Of a DNA stretch of 64,000 nt, positions 50,311 to 59,782 are shown in pieces. The stretch spans positions 248,001 through 312,000 of the forward strand of contig NZ_JBNXUN010000006.1 of NCBI RefSeq assembly GCF_050563525.1, given 5' to 3'. Source of the stretch: Falsiroseomonas sp050563525. Its GTDB lineage: Bacteria; Pseudomonadota; Alphaproteobacteria; Acetobacterales; Acetobacteraceae. Within the stretch, counting starts at the first letter, position 1. Each line of letters starts with the position of its first letter. Under the pieces are notes generated by a model, which saw nothing but the letters and a program-made list of their open reading frames with translations, had not been told where the DNA came from and did no database searches. The position numbers and the translations under genes are program-made.

Positions 50311-51207
50311 TTACGCGGCCCGAGCGGCCGGAACCGCCCGCATCCGCCCGCCCGGCAGCGCGCCCGGAATGTCCGCCGCGAAATCCGCCGCCGCCAGCAG
50401 GGCGTTCCACTCCACGCCCGTCGCCACACCCATGCGCCGGAACAGCCAGGCCACATCCTCCGTCGCGACGTTGCCGGTGGCGCCCGGCGCGAAGGGGCAG
50501 CCGCCCAGGCCGCCGGCGGCGCTGTCGAACACCCGGCAACCGGCCTCCCACGCCGCGGCGCAGTTGGCGACGCCCATGCCGTAGGTGTCGTGGCCGTGGA
50601 AGGCGAAGCGGGGACCCCAGCTGCGGATCGCCTTCTCGAACACGCGATGCACCTGGTCCGGCGCGGCATTGCCGGTGGTGTCGCAGATCGAGATCTCGAT
50701 GCCCGGATCGAGCGCCATCACCCGCTCCACCCAATCCAGCGCATCGTCTTCCGGCACCACGCCCTCGAACGGGCAGTGGAAGGCGCAGGACAGGTTGAAG
50801 CGAAGCTGCATGCCCGAAGCCACGGCATCGGCCACGATGCCGGACAAATCGGAAAAGCTGTCCATGCGGCTGCGGTTCACATTGGCCAGGTTGTGGCTTT
50901 CGGTGACGGACATGAACACGCCGACGCGCTGCGCGCCCGCCGCACGCGCCGCCTCGAAGCCGCGGCGATTCGGCGCCAGCACGGTGCATTCCAGGCCGGG
51001 CAGCGCCAGCGCGGCTTCCAGCACCGCGCCGGTATCTGCCATCTGCGGCACCGCCTTCGGGCTGACGAAGGACCCCACCTCCATCCGCCGCAGGCCAGCG
51101 GCGTGCAGCCTGCGGACCAGTTCGATCTTCGACGCGGTCGGCACGAAGGGGCCGATGGATTGCAGCCCGTCGCGCGGCGCGACCTCGGATATCACCGCCT
51201 CAGCCAT
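50311..51207 (-). CDS. Hydroxymethylglutaryl-CoA lyase family protein
   Basis: A 298-residue TIM-barrel lyase. Active-site features are VAPRDGLQSI at the start, GSFVSPKAVPQMAD, the metal/ligand histidine motif FHGHDTYGMGVAN, and the cysteine loop AAGGLGGCPFAPGATGNV. It cleaves a 3-hydroxy-3-methyl acyl-CoA, typically HMG-CoA to acetoacetate and acetyl-CoA; citramalyl-type CoA esters are also handled by relatives. It overlaps the CoA-transferase gene by eight bases. Confidence 0.92.
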   Translation of the reverse strand: MAEAVISEVAPRDGLQSIGPFVPTASKIELVRRLHAAGLRRMEVGSFVSPKAVPQMADTGAVLEAALALPGLECTVLAPNRRGFEAARAAGAQRVGVFMSVTESHNLANVNRSRMDSFSDLSGIVADAVASGMQLRFNLSCAFHCPFEGVVPEDDALDWVERVMALDPGIEISICDTTGNAAPDQVHRVFEKAIRSWGPRFAFHGHDTYGMGVANCAAAWEAGCRVFDSAAGGLGGCPFAPGATGNVATEDVAWLFRRMGVATGVEWNALLAAADFAADIPGALPGGRMRAVPAARAA

Positions 51208-52399
51208 CGTTTTTCTCCCCCAGCAATTCGGAAAAGACGTGGTGGTTGTGCGCGCCTACGGCCGGCCCCGTCCAGCGCACCATGTCGCGCGGGGCGACAC
51301 CATCGAAGCGGAAGGGCGCGGCCGGGTGCAGCAGGGTCTCGCCGATCAGCGGGTCCTCGACCCGCATCACCGTCTGGCGGGCCTGGAAATGCGGGTCCTC
51401 GGCGCAGTCGCGCATGTCGTACAGGCGGGAACAGGGGATGTCCGCCGCCTCCAGCACCGCCTCGGCCTCGGCGGCCGACAGGGTGCGGGTCCAGCGGCCG
51501 ATCTCGCCGTCGATCTCCGCCATGTTGGCGCAACGGCCGCGGTTGTCGGCAAAACGAGGGTCGGCAGCCATTTCCGGCCGGCCGATGGCGTCGCACAGCC
51601 GCCGGAAGATCGGGTCCGAATTGCCGCCGATGCACAGCCATTTGCCATCGGCGCAGAGATAGGTGTTGGTCGGCGCCGCGGTCAGGATGGCTGACCCCGC
51701 CGGCTGCCGCACCGCGCCGGTCAGGCCGTACTCGGGCAGCATCCCCTCCATCAGGCTGAACACGCTGCCGACGAGGTCGACATCGATGATGCGGCCGCGC
51801 GCCTCCGGATTGCCCTTGAGGCCCCAGCAGGCGGCCGCCACCGCCAGCGCGGTGTACATGCCGGCCAGGTCGTCGCTGATCGAAACGCCGCAGCGCGGCG
51901 GCGCGTGTTCCGTCACGCCCGGCGTCGCAGTCAGGTGGCGCAGCCCGCCCATCGCCTCCCCGATCGAGCCGAAGGCCGGCTTGTCCCGGTACGGGCCGTC
52001 CTGGCCGAAGCCGGAGACGCGGGCGATGACCAGGCGCGGGTTTTCGGCGTGCAGCACATCCGGCCCCAGGCCGATGCGCTCCAGGAAGCCGGGGCGGAAG
52101 TTTTCCACCAAGGCATCGGCGCGGGCGCACAGCTTCAACAGCCGGGCGCGGTCCGCCGCGTCCTTCAGGTTCAGGGTCACCGACAGCTTGTTGCGGGCGT
52201 GGATGCTGAACCAGACGGGATGGCCGTTGTGCCGGCTGCCCCAGCCGCGGATCGGATCGCCCTCCGGCGGCTCCACCTTGATGACCTCCGCGCCGAGATC
52301 GGCCAGCAGCCGCGTCGCAAAGGGCCCGGCGATGTAGTGGCCCAGCTCGACGATCTTCAGCCCGGCCAGCGGCAGTCCCTGGCCCCCATCCTGCGCCAT
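51200..52399 (-). CDS. Class III CoA-transferase (CaiB/BaiF family), second copy
   Basis: A 399-residue CaiB/BaiF enzyme. The N-terminus GLKIVELGHYIAGPFATRLLADLGAEVIKVEPPEGDPIR is typical, with NLKDAADRARLLKL, NFRPGFLERIGLG, CGVSISDDLAGMYTAL (active Asp region) and DVDLVGSVF. It differs clearly from the first CoA-transferase in sequence. With the lyase it likely activates a hydroxydicarboxylate and then splits the CoA thioester. Confidence 0.93.
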   Translation of the reverse strand: MAQDGGQGLPLAGLKIVELGHYIAGPFATRLLADLGAEVIKVEPPEGDPIRGWGSRHNGHPVWFSIHARNKLSVTLNLKDAADRARLLKLCARADALVENFRPGFLERIGLGPDVLHAENPRLVIARVSGFGQDGPYRDKPAFGSIGEAMGGLRHLTATPGVTEHAPPRCGVSISDDLAGMYTALAVAAACWGLKGNPEARGRIIDVDLVGSVFSLMEGMLPEYGLTGAVRQPAGSAILTAAPTNTYLCADGKWLCIGGNSDPIFRRLCDAIGRPEMAADPRFADNRGRCANMAEIDGEIGRWTRTLSAAEAEAVLEAADIPCSRLYDMRDCAEDPHFQARQTVMRVEDPLIGETLLHPAAPFRFDGVAPRDMVRWTGPAVGAHNHHVFSELLGEKNDG

Positions 52400-52639
52400 G
52401 CGCTCCAGTCCCTCCGAGAATGCGGCGCAGGCTTAAGCCCTGCGGTGGCGAGCGAAAAGACCGGGCAAGCCCGGCGCCGGAAAGGATCGGGAAACATCCT
52501 GCTGTCATAACGGGTCTCGGGTTGCCCTTCTCCCGCAGCCCGTCTCTCCCTCGGATGCCGTGCCGACCCTCCCCCCGATCTGGCCGGCATCCCCAACTCG
52601 GCGGGGCCCCTTCCCCGGGGTCCCGCCATTTCCTTGCGC

Positions 52640-53767
52640 TCAGCGGCGCGCCAGGGCTGCGGTCAGCGCCGCCACGGACAGAGCCAGTCCGACGCCGAAC
52701 ACGGCGGCGTGGCTTTCGCCGGTTCCGGCGAACAGCGCGGCCAGGGCGAAGGCGACCGCCGCCTGCGCCACCGCATAGGTCGCCGTCGCGCGCACCCACA
52801 GCACCCCGGCCTGCACCCCCGCCGCCTCCCGCGCCGCGGCCAGCGTCACCGCCGTCACGCCGATGCCGGCGAAGCCGCCGAGCGGGGCGGCCAGCAGCAG
52901 CGCCGGCCACCACGGCACCAATGTCGCGGCCAACGCCGCCACCTGCACCGCCAGCCAGATCGGCACCGCCCGCCGCCCGCCGATCCGCCCGGCGACCCCC
53001 CCGCCCAGCAGCGTGCCCGCCACCGCGCCCAGCCCGAACAGCACCCAGACCAGGGAGGCCGCCTCCACCGGGAGCCCGCGCCCGCGCACCGCGAGGTCCG
53101 CCAGGTAGACCATCGGCGCCACCATCCCGGCGCCCGACAGACCATAGGCCAGCAGCAGCCGCGCCGCCCGCGGCACCGCCTGCGCCGCCTCCGCCGCCGC
53201 CAGGGCCGGCGGGTTCGGCCAGTGCGGCCGCGCCGCGACCCACAGCAGCCCGACAGCCACGGCAAGGCCGCCCCACGCCAGGCTGAGGCCGCCCAACAGC
53301 AGCAGCGGCACCAGCAGCCCCACCACCGCGACGCCGCTGCCGGCCCCCGCCATCACCACGCCGCCCGCCATGCCGCGACGCTCCGGCGCCACGCTGGCCT
53401 GCACCGATGGTCCGGCGAGCGCCATCAGCAGCCCGCCCGCGACGCCGGCGAGACCGCGCCACAGCACGAACCACCACAGCCCGCCGGGCACCGCGCAGGC
53501 CAGGAACGAAAGCAGCGCCAGCGCCATGCCGGCATCCAGCACCCGCGCCACGCCAGCCCGCGCCGCCAGCGCCCGGCCGCCCAGCACGCCGAGCAGGTAG
53601 CCCGCGAGATTCGCCGCACCGAGCAGGCCGCCGCCGGCACCATCCACCCACCCTTCGCCCACCATGGCCGGGAACAGCGGCACATAGGCGAAGCGCGCCA
53701 GGCCGATGCCGGCCAGCACCGCGCCCGCGCCGGCCAGCGCGGGGTGCCAGAAGGCCTGCTCCGCCAC
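52640..53767 (-). CDS. YbfB/YjiJ-type MFS transporter
   Basis: A 375-residue transporter with about eleven or twelve helices. The motif GIGLARFAYVPLFPAM near residue 20 is diagnostic of the YbfB/YjiJ group. It is slightly shorter than most MFS proteins. The GTG start is three bases before the sensor kinase stop, so it is probably the last gene of the two-component operon. Substrate unknown. Confidence 0.85.
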   Translation of the reverse strand: MAEQAFWHPALAGAGAVLAGIGLARFAYVPLFPAMVGEGWVDGAGGGLLGAANLAGYLLGVLGGRALAARAGVARVLDAGMALALLSFLACAVPGGLWWFVLWRGLAGVAGGLLMALAGPSVQASVAPERRGMAGGVVMAGAGSGVAVVGLLVPLLLLGGLSLAWGGLAVAVGLLWVAARPHWPNPPALAAAEAAQAVPRAARLLLAYGLSGAGMVAPMVYLADLAVRGRGLPVEAASLVWVLFGLGAVAGTLLGGGVAGRIGGRRAVPIWLAVQVAALAATLVPWWPALLLAAPLGGFAGIGVTAVTLAAAREAAGVQAGVLWVRATATYAVAQAAVAFALAALFAGTGESHAAVFGVGLALSVAALTAALARR

Positions 53768-53770
53768 CGG

Positions 53771-55171
53771 TCAGCCCACGGGCAGGCGCAGCGTCACGGT
53801 GAGGCCCGGCGGCACGGTGCCCGGATGGCTGTCGGCCAGCACCACCTCCCCGCCATGCAGCGCCACCACCGCGCGGACCAGGGACAGGCCGAGGCCGGAC
53901 CCCGGCGTGGTGCGCGCCGCATCGGTGCGGAAGAAACGCTCGCCCACCCGGACCCGGTCCGCCACCGCGAGGCCCGGGCCGTCATCGGCGACCGCGATCT
54001 CGACCACATTGCCGGATTGCCGGGCCGAGAGGACGACGCGGCCACCCGCCGGGTTGAATTTCAGCGCGTTGTCCAGAAGGTTCGCCACCGCTTGCAGCAG
54101 CAGGTCGCGGTCGCCCACCAGGGGCAGCGCCTCCGGCAGGTTGGTCTCCAGCACCTGTTCTCCCACCTCGGCCGCGGCGCCGTACAGCTCCGCCGCATCG
54201 GCCAGCATCGGCGCCAAATCCAGCAGCGCGAAGGCGGCGCGGCGGGCGCCGGCCTCGACCTCCGCGATGCGCAGCACAGCCTTGAAGACACGGGCGATGT
54301 CGTCGAGGTCCGCGATGCCCTGTTCCACCGCCGCCCGCAGCGCCTCCTCGTCCGAGGCGGCGCTCAGCGACTCCTCCAGCTTCGCCCGGGCGCGCGCGAT
54401 CGGCGTGCGCAGGTCGTGCGCGATGGCATCCGAGACACCGCGTACGCCCGCCATCAACTGCGCGATGCGGTCCAGCATGGCGTTCATGGTCATGCCGAGC
54501 CTGTCGAACTCGTCCTGCCGGTCGGAAAGCGGCACGCGTCGGGACAGGTCGCCGCCGCTGATCGCCGCCGCGGTGCCGTAGACCGGCGCAAGCCGGTCCT
54601 CCAGCGCGCGCCGCAGCAGCCAGGCGCCCAGCACGGCGATGGCGGCGGACGATGCGGCAGCCCAGGCGATGCCTTCGCTCAGCAGCGCCCGTAGCCGCAG
54701 CTTCTCCGCCACGTCGCGGCCGACCAGCATGCGGTAGCCCTCGCCGAGGTCGATGCGCAGCAGCCGCGCCTCGCTTTCCGAATCCTCACGCAGCAGCGGG
54801 ATGCGAATCCAGAGCGGGTCGCCCTCTGCCTCCTCCGGCCACGCCTCGAGGTTGCCGGCGAGGGTCGTGCGGTCCGGCGACTGCAACAGGTACAGCGCCT
54901 CGTTCTGCACATCGAGCGCGATGCGGTCCGCGATCGAGGTCATCAGCCCGCTGATGCCGGCATCCTGGCGACGTTCCGCCAGGGCCGTGGCATCGGCGCG
55001 GATCGCGGCATCGGTCTGCCGGTCCAGCGCGCCGGCAGTGTTCCACCACAGCACAACGGCCGCGGCGGTCGCGGCGGCGGCGAACAGCGCGGTGAACAGC
55101 AGCGCGAAGCGGCCGGAGGCGCTGCGCAGCAGTCCGATCAGCGGCAGTTCCGCCAGGCCGGGGGTCACCAC
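53771..55171 (-). CDS. Two-component sensor histidine kinase
   Basis: A 466-residue membrane kinase with two helices (about 22-42 and 168-186), a periplasmic loop, a HAMP domain (RLAPVYGTAAAISGGDLSRRV) and the kinase core. His252 is in AIAHDLRTPIARARAK; N box LLDNALKFNP, G1 VADDGPGLAV, G2 GSGLGLSLVRAV. GTG start, one base after the regulator stop region. Its partner is the OmpR regulator upstream. Confidence 0.94.
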   Translation of the reverse strand: MVTPGLAELPLIGLLRSASGRFALLFTALFAAAATAAAVVLWWNTAGALDRQTDAAIRADATALAERRQDAGISGLMTSIADRIALDVQNEALYLLQSPDRTTLAGNLEAWPEEAEGDPLWIRIPLLREDSESEARLLRIDLGEGYRMLVGRDVAEKLRLRALLSEGIAWAAASSAAIAVLGAWLLRRALEDRLAPVYGTAAAISGGDLSRRVPLSDRQDEFDRLGMTMNAMLDRIAQLMAGVRGVSDAIAHDLRTPIARARAKLEESLSAASDEEALRAAVEQGIADLDDIARVFKAVLRIAEVEAGARRAAFALLDLAPMLADAAELYGAAAEVGEQVLETNLPEALPLVGDRDLLLQAVANLLDNALKFNPAGGRVVLSARQSGNVVEIAVADDGPGLAVADRVRVGERFFRTDAARTTPGSGLGLSLVRAVVALHGGEVVLADSHPGTVPPGLTVTLRLPVG

Positions 55172-55172
55172 C

Positions 55173-55853
55173 TCATGCCTGGGCGCGGATCATGTACCCC
55201 GCATTGCGCACGGTGTGGATCAGCGGCCGGTCGAAGCCCTTGTCCAGCTTGTGGCGCAGGCGGCTGACATGCACGTCGATGACGTTGGTCTGCGGGTCGA
55301 AGTGGTAGTCCCACACCTTCTCCAGCAGCATGGTCCGCGTCACCACCTGGCCGGCATGGCGCATCAGGTGTTCCAGCAGCCGGAACTCGCGCGGCTGCAC
55401 GTCGATCCGCTTGCCGCCGCGGGTCACGGTGCGGGACAGCAGGTCGAGCTCCAGGTCGGCCACCTTCAGCCGCGTCGTCGGCACCTCCGCCGAGGGGCGC
55501 CGGCCCAGCGCTTCGACCCGCGCCAACAATTCCGCGAAGGCGAAGGGCTTGGTCAGGTAGTCGTCGCCGCCGGCCTTGAGGCCCTTCACCCGCTCATCGA
55601 CCGCGGTCAGCGCCGACAGGAACAGGACCGGCGAGAGGTTGCCCTGCCCGCGCAGGGTCTCCACCAGGCGCACGCCATCCACGCCGCCGGGCAGCATGCG
55701 GTCCAGCACCAGCACGTCGAACGGCTCGGAGGCCGCCAGGAACAGGCCGTCGCGGCCGTTCGCCGCGTGCTCGACCGTGTGGCCAGCCTCCTGCAGCCCC
55801 TTCTTCACGAAGCGGGCGACCTCGACGTCGTCCTCCACCAGCAGGATCCGCAT
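55173..55853 (-). CDS. OmpR-family response regulator
   Basis: A 226-residue regulator: receiver (phosphoacceptor Asp51 in VLVLDRMLPG, Lys in YLTKPFAFAEL) and winged-helix output (LLSRTVTRGGKRID, LLEHLMRHAGQVVTRTMLLEKVWDYHFDPQTNVIDVHVSRLRHKL). Sequence is like the CopR/PcoR and QseB class. The signal is unknown; nearby htrA suggests envelope stress. Confidence 0.94.
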   Translation of the reverse strand: MRILLVEDDVEVARFVKKGLQEAGHTVEHAANGRDGLFLAASEPFDVLVLDRMLPGGVDGVRLVETLRGQGNLSPVLFLSALTAVDERVKGLKAGGDDYLTKPFAFAELLARVEALGRRPSAEVPTTRLKVADLELDLLSRTVTRGGKRIDVQPREFRLLEHLMRHAGQVVTRTMLLEKVWDYHFDPQTNVIDVHVSRLRHKLDKGFDRPLIHTVRNAGYMIRAQA

Positions 55854-55952
55854 GGGTGTCTGGGCCTTCTTACCAATGCGGCAGGATAGGGCGCCGGGTG
55901 GCTTGGCGTCACCTGCCCGGCCGGGCGCCTTGAGATGACGAGTGCTTAACCC

Positions 55953-57044
55953 TCAGCCGGGCGCTGTCGGTCGCCGTCCGACCTGCACCGGCACTTCGGT
56001 CGGCCTTCCGTTGCGCAGGATGGACAGGCGCACGGTCTGGCCCGGCGTCACGGCCGCGATGCCGCGCACCAGCGCCCGGCTGGTCGCCACCGCCTCCCCG
56101 TTGATCGCCACCACCTGGTCGCCCTGGCGCAGGCCGGCCCGCGCGGCGGGGCTGCCACGCTCCACCCCCGCCACCAGCACGGCGCCGGCCGGCGTGGCGG
56201 CGGGCGTGGCACCTGGCTCGCTGCCGACATCCTGGACCGAGACGCCAAGCCAGCCGCGCTCCACCCGCCCGCTGCCGCGCAGCTGGTCGATGACGCCGCG
56301 CGCCAGGTCCGACGGCACCGCGAAGCCGATGCCGGCGGAGGCGCCGGAGGGCGAGTAGATGGCGGTGTTGATGCCGATGACCTCGCCCGCCGTGTTGAAC
56401 AGCGGGCCGCCGGAATTGCCGGGATTGATCGGCGCATCGGTCTGGATGAAGTCGTCGAACGGCCCGGCGCCGATCTCCCGCCCCCGCGCCGAGACGATGC
56501 CGGAGGTGATGGACCCGCCGAGGCCGAACGGGTTGCCCGCCGCCAGTACCCAGTTGCCGACGCGCATGGCGGCCGAGCTGCCCCAGGCCAGCGCCGGCAG
56601 GGTTCCGCGCGCCTCGATCCGCAGCAAGGCGAGGTCGGTCAGCTCGTCCGATCCGACCAGGCGTGCCTGGTACTCCTGGCCGTTCTGGAACGTCACCTGC
56701 ACCCGCGTGGCGTTGCCAATCACGTGGTTGTTGGTGACCAGCAGCCCGGCCGGGTCGATCACGAAGCCGGAGCCGGCGCCCTGCACCTGCGGCCCACGGC
56801 CGCGACCACGCTCCCGTTCGCGAAAATAGCGCTCAAAGGGTGTGCCGCGTAGTTCCGGCGGAATGTCCGCGCGGGCCTCGGAGGTGACGGAGATGCTGAC
56901 CACCGCCGGCAGCACCCGTTCCGCCAGATCGGCGAAATCCGGCAGCAGCGCACCGCGCTGAGCCTGGGCCGGCGGCGCGGCGCAGCCGACCACGGGCAGC
57001 AGGGCGAGGCCGGCGAGGGCGCGGCGGCTGAGGACTGTGGACAT
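55953..57044 (-). CDS. HtrA/DegP-like trypsin-like serine protease with one PDZ domain
   Basis: A 363-residue envelope protease. His107 (NNHVIG), Asp137 (LTDLALL) and Ser211 (GNSGGPL) form the triad. One PDZ domain (GWLGVSVQDVG, GLRQGDQVVAINGE) follows from about 275. The start at 57044 has GGAG five bases away; a lipobox-like VVGC (Cys21) after a twin arginine suggests a lipoprotein. An upstream ATG at 57077 is possible. It is upstream of the two-component genes on the same strand. Confidence 0.93.
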   Translation of the reverse strand: MSTVLSRRALAGLALLPVVGCAAPPAQAQRGALLPDFADLAERVLPAVVSISVTSEARADIPPELRGTPFERYFRERERGRGRGPQVQGAGSGFVIDPAGLLVTNNHVIGNATRVQVTFQNGQEYQARLVGSDELTDLALLRIEARGTLPALAWGSSAAMRVGNWVLAAGNPFGLGGSITSGIVSARGREIGAGPFDDFIQTDAPINPGNSGGPLFNTAGEVIGINTAIYSPSGASAGIGFAVPSDLARGVIDQLRGSGRVERGWLGVSVQDVGSEPGATPAATPAGAVLVAGVERGSPAARAGLRQGDQVVAINGEAVATSRALVRGIAAVTPGQTVRLSILRNGRPTEVPVQVGRRPTAPG

Positions 57045-57121
57045 GGGCTCTCCGGGGGCAGGCAGGCCGCGCTTCATATGGTCTTCCGCTGGCATCACAC
57101 CATCCTGTCCCTCCGGCCTGG

Positions 57122-59602
57122 TCAAGAACCTCGCGGTGGCGGCGGCTGCGCGGCCCAGGGCTCCTCTGGCCAGGGGTGGCGCGGATAGCGGCCACGCATC
57201 TCCCGCCGCACCTCCGCCCAGCCGCCATGCCAGAAGCGCTCGAGGTCCCCGGTCACCGCAATGGGCCGGCCGGCGGGCGACAGCAGGGAGACCTGCAAGG
57301 GCACGCGCCCACCGGCCAGCTTCGGCAGGCCGGGCAGGCCGAACAGGTGCTGCGCGCGCGCCTCCAGCGTCGGCACGTCCCGGTCATAGTCGATGGCGGC
57401 GCTGCGGCCGGCGGGCAGGTCCAGCCGTGCCGGCAAGGCCGCCTCCAGCCGCCGCTGCGCCTCCCAGGGCAGCATCCCGCGCAGCACGGCGACGAGGTCC
57501 AGCGCCTTCGCCTCGGTCAGTTTCGTGCGACCATGCAGGTGCGGCGCCAGCCAATCCGGCGCGGTGGCCGCCAGCGCGGCATCGGAAAGGTCCGGCCAGT
57601 CGCCGCCCTCCTCCGCCCGGCGCATCCAGCCGATGCGGGCGCGCAGTTGCTTCGCGGCGTTCGACCAGTCGAGGTCGCGCAGCCCGCGCTCGGCGATGGC
57701 AGTCGCCAGTGCGGCCGCCATCACGCCAGGGTCGGGCGATTGAAGAAAATGTTCCTCCAGCACCAGCGGGCCGAAGACCAGGCGGCGGCGGGCCAGCACG
57801 GCGCCGGCGCGGGCATCGAAGGCGGCGCCCTCCACCCAGCGCAGGCGTTCGGGGAAGCGGCTTTCCAGCGCGGCGCGGTCCAGCCTGGCGGCCATGCGGA
57901 TGCGCGCCTCGGTTCCCTGCAATTCCAGGTCGGCGACGGCCAGCAGCGGCGCGCGGGACAATGGGTCGGTCGCCATCAGACGCGCACCCTGACCCGAGGC
58001 CAGCCGGAAGGCGCCGTCCATGCTGCCGCGGCGCGCGGCGATGCGGTCCGGGAATCCCGCCGCCAGCAACGGCCCGGCCTCCCCGCCCGGCAGCGCCGAA
58101 CCGTGCAGGCGCAGGCGCTTGCGGTGCAGCGCGCCGGCGCGGCGGATGCGCTGGATGGTGGCGCGGTCCGCGTCCGGATGGTCCGCGCCATGCAGCAGTT
58201 CCAGCCGCGAGTTGATGTCGGAGGGCTGGTCGCGGCCCCGGATCGGATCGCGCTCCTCGAGCAACGCAGCGAGGTCGGCGGCGAGCGCCTTCTCCCCCTC
58301 GTCCACCGCGGCCAACAGCATCCGGGCGAGTCGTGGATGCGTGCCCATCCGCGCCATGCCCTGGCCCATGGTGGTGATGCGACCCTGCGGATCCAGCGCA
58401 TCGAGATCCGCCAGCAGCGCCCGCGCCGCCGCCAGAGCGCCGGCGGGGGGTGCATCGATGAACGGAAGATCGGCCGGCGCGGCGCCCCAGGCGGCGCAGT
58501 CCAATGCCAGACCTGAAAGCTCGGCCTCCAGGATCTCCGGCCGGTCCTGCAACGGCAGGCCGCGATGCAGCGCCTCCGACCACAGCCGGATCGCAACCCC
58601 CGGGGCGGTGCGCCCGGCGCGGCCGGCGCGCTGGTCCGCCGCCGCCCGGCTGATCCGCACCGTCGCCAGCCGCGCCAGGCCGGAGGCGGGGTCGAGTCGC
58701 GGAGTGCGCCGGAAGCCGCCATCCACCACGATCCGCACCCCCGGCACCGTCAGCGAGGTTTCCGCAATCGAGGTCGCCAGGACGACTTTTCGGCGATCCG
58801 AGGGATTCAATGCGCGGTCCTGCTCGGCCGGCGGCATCTCGCCATGCAGCGGCAGCACCTCGGCATCGACGCCCGAGAGCCGGTCCGCGGTGCGGCGGAT
58901 CTCGCCCCAGCCGGGCAGGAAGGCCAGCACGTCGCCGGGATGTTTCGCGAGCGCCTCCCGGATCGCCGCCGCCATCGCCTCCGGCAAATCCCGGGAGTCC
59001 TTCAGGTCGCGCTGGCGGTGTTCGATCTGCACCGGGAAGGCGCGGCCGAGGCTCTCGACCAGCGGGCAATCGCCCAGCAGGGACACGAACTGCGAAATAT
59101 CCAGCGTCGCGGACATCGCCAGCAGTCGCAGCTCCGGCCGCAGCGCGCGCTGCACGTCGAGGCAGAAGGCGAGCGCCAGGTCGGTGTCAAGGTTGCGCTC
59201 ATGCGCCTCGTCGAACAGCACGGCAGCGACGCCATCAAGGCCCGGGTCCGATTGCAGCCGGCGGACCAGCAGGCCCTCCGTCACCACCTCGACCCGCGTG
59301 CGGTCGGAGACCATGCGGTCCAGCCGGGTCGCCAGGCCGATGGTGCCACCCGGTGCGGGCTCCCCCAGCAGATCGGCCATGCGTCGGGCGGCGGCGCGGG
59401 CGGCGACGCGGCGCGGCTCCAGCACCAGGATCTTGCCGGCCTGCGCCCAGGGCTCGGCCATCAGCGCCAGGGGTGCCAGCGTGGTCTTGCCGGCGCCGGG
59501 CGGGGCGACCAGGACAGCGTTGGAGCCCTCGCGGAGCGCCGCCAGCAGGCGGGGCAGCGCTTCGGAGACGGGGAGTTCGGGCAGTTCCATCGGCAGATCC
59601 AT
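57122..59602 (-). CDS. hrpB: ATP-dependent RNA helicase HrpB
   Basis: An 826-residue DEAH-box helicase. Walker A APPGAGKTT is near residues 33-41, DEAH at 131-134, SAT motif in AMSATLD, then the arginine finger region QRAGRAGRTAPG, and the C-terminal HrpB domain with PWEAQRRLEAALPA and a Pro-rich end. The start could be the in-frame ATG at 59590. Function in cells is not well defined for HrpB. Confidence 0.93.
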   Translation of the reverse strand: MDLPMELPELPVSEALPRLLAALREGSNAVLVAPPGAGKTTLAPLALMAEPWAQAGKILVLEPRRVAARAAARRMADLLGEPAPGGTIGLATRLDRMVSDRTRVEVVTEGLLVRRLQSDPGLDGVAAVLFDEAHERNLDTDLALAFCLDVQRALRPELRLLAMSATLDISQFVSLLGDCPLVESLGRAFPVQIEHRQRDLKDSRDLPEAMAAAIREALAKHPGDVLAFLPGWGEIRRTADRLSGVDAEVLPLHGEMPPAEQDRALNPSDRRKVVLATSIAETSLTVPGVRIVVDGGFRRTPRLDPASGLARLATVRISRAAADQRAGRAGRTAPGVAIRLWSEALHRGLPLQDRPEILEAELSGLALDCAAWGAAPADLPFIDAPPAGALAAARALLADLDALDPQGRITTMGQGMARMGTHPRLARMLLAAVDEGEKALAADLAALLEERDPIRGRDQPSDINSRLELLHGADHPDADRATIQRIRRAGALHRKRLRLHGSALPGGEAGPLLAAGFPDRIAARRGSMDGAFRLASGQGARLMATDPLSRAPLLAVADLELQGTEARIRMAARLDRAALESRFPERLRWVEGAAFDARAGAVLARRRLVFGPLVLEEHFLQSPDPGVMAAALATAIAERGLRDLDWSNAAKQLRARIGWMRRAEEGGDWPDLSDAALAATAPDWLAPHLHGRTKLTEAKALDLVAVLRGMLPWEAQRRLEAALPARLDLPAGRSAAIDYDRDVPTLEARAQHLFGLPGLPKLAGGRVPLQVSLLSPAGRPIAVTGDLERFWHGGWAEVRREMRGRYPRHPWPEEPWAAQPPPPRGS

Positions 59603-59782
59603 GGCCGCGCTGCCTACGCCGGCGCGAAACAGAAGTCACATTGCGTGTCGCGCAACGCGACGTTCCGCGAAACGAACCAAACGGTAACGGCAACAGCGCA
59701 ACATCGCCCTGCAAGGTCGGGCCGGCAGAAAGGCGCCACGACGCGGCCCCAACAAGGGGGCGCCCTCCCAAGGACCTGCCCG

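Noticed and set aside
52400..52639. Possible small gene between the CoA-transferase and MFS genes
   Set aside because: The 240 bases hold only C-rich low-complexity frames without starts or ribosome sites.
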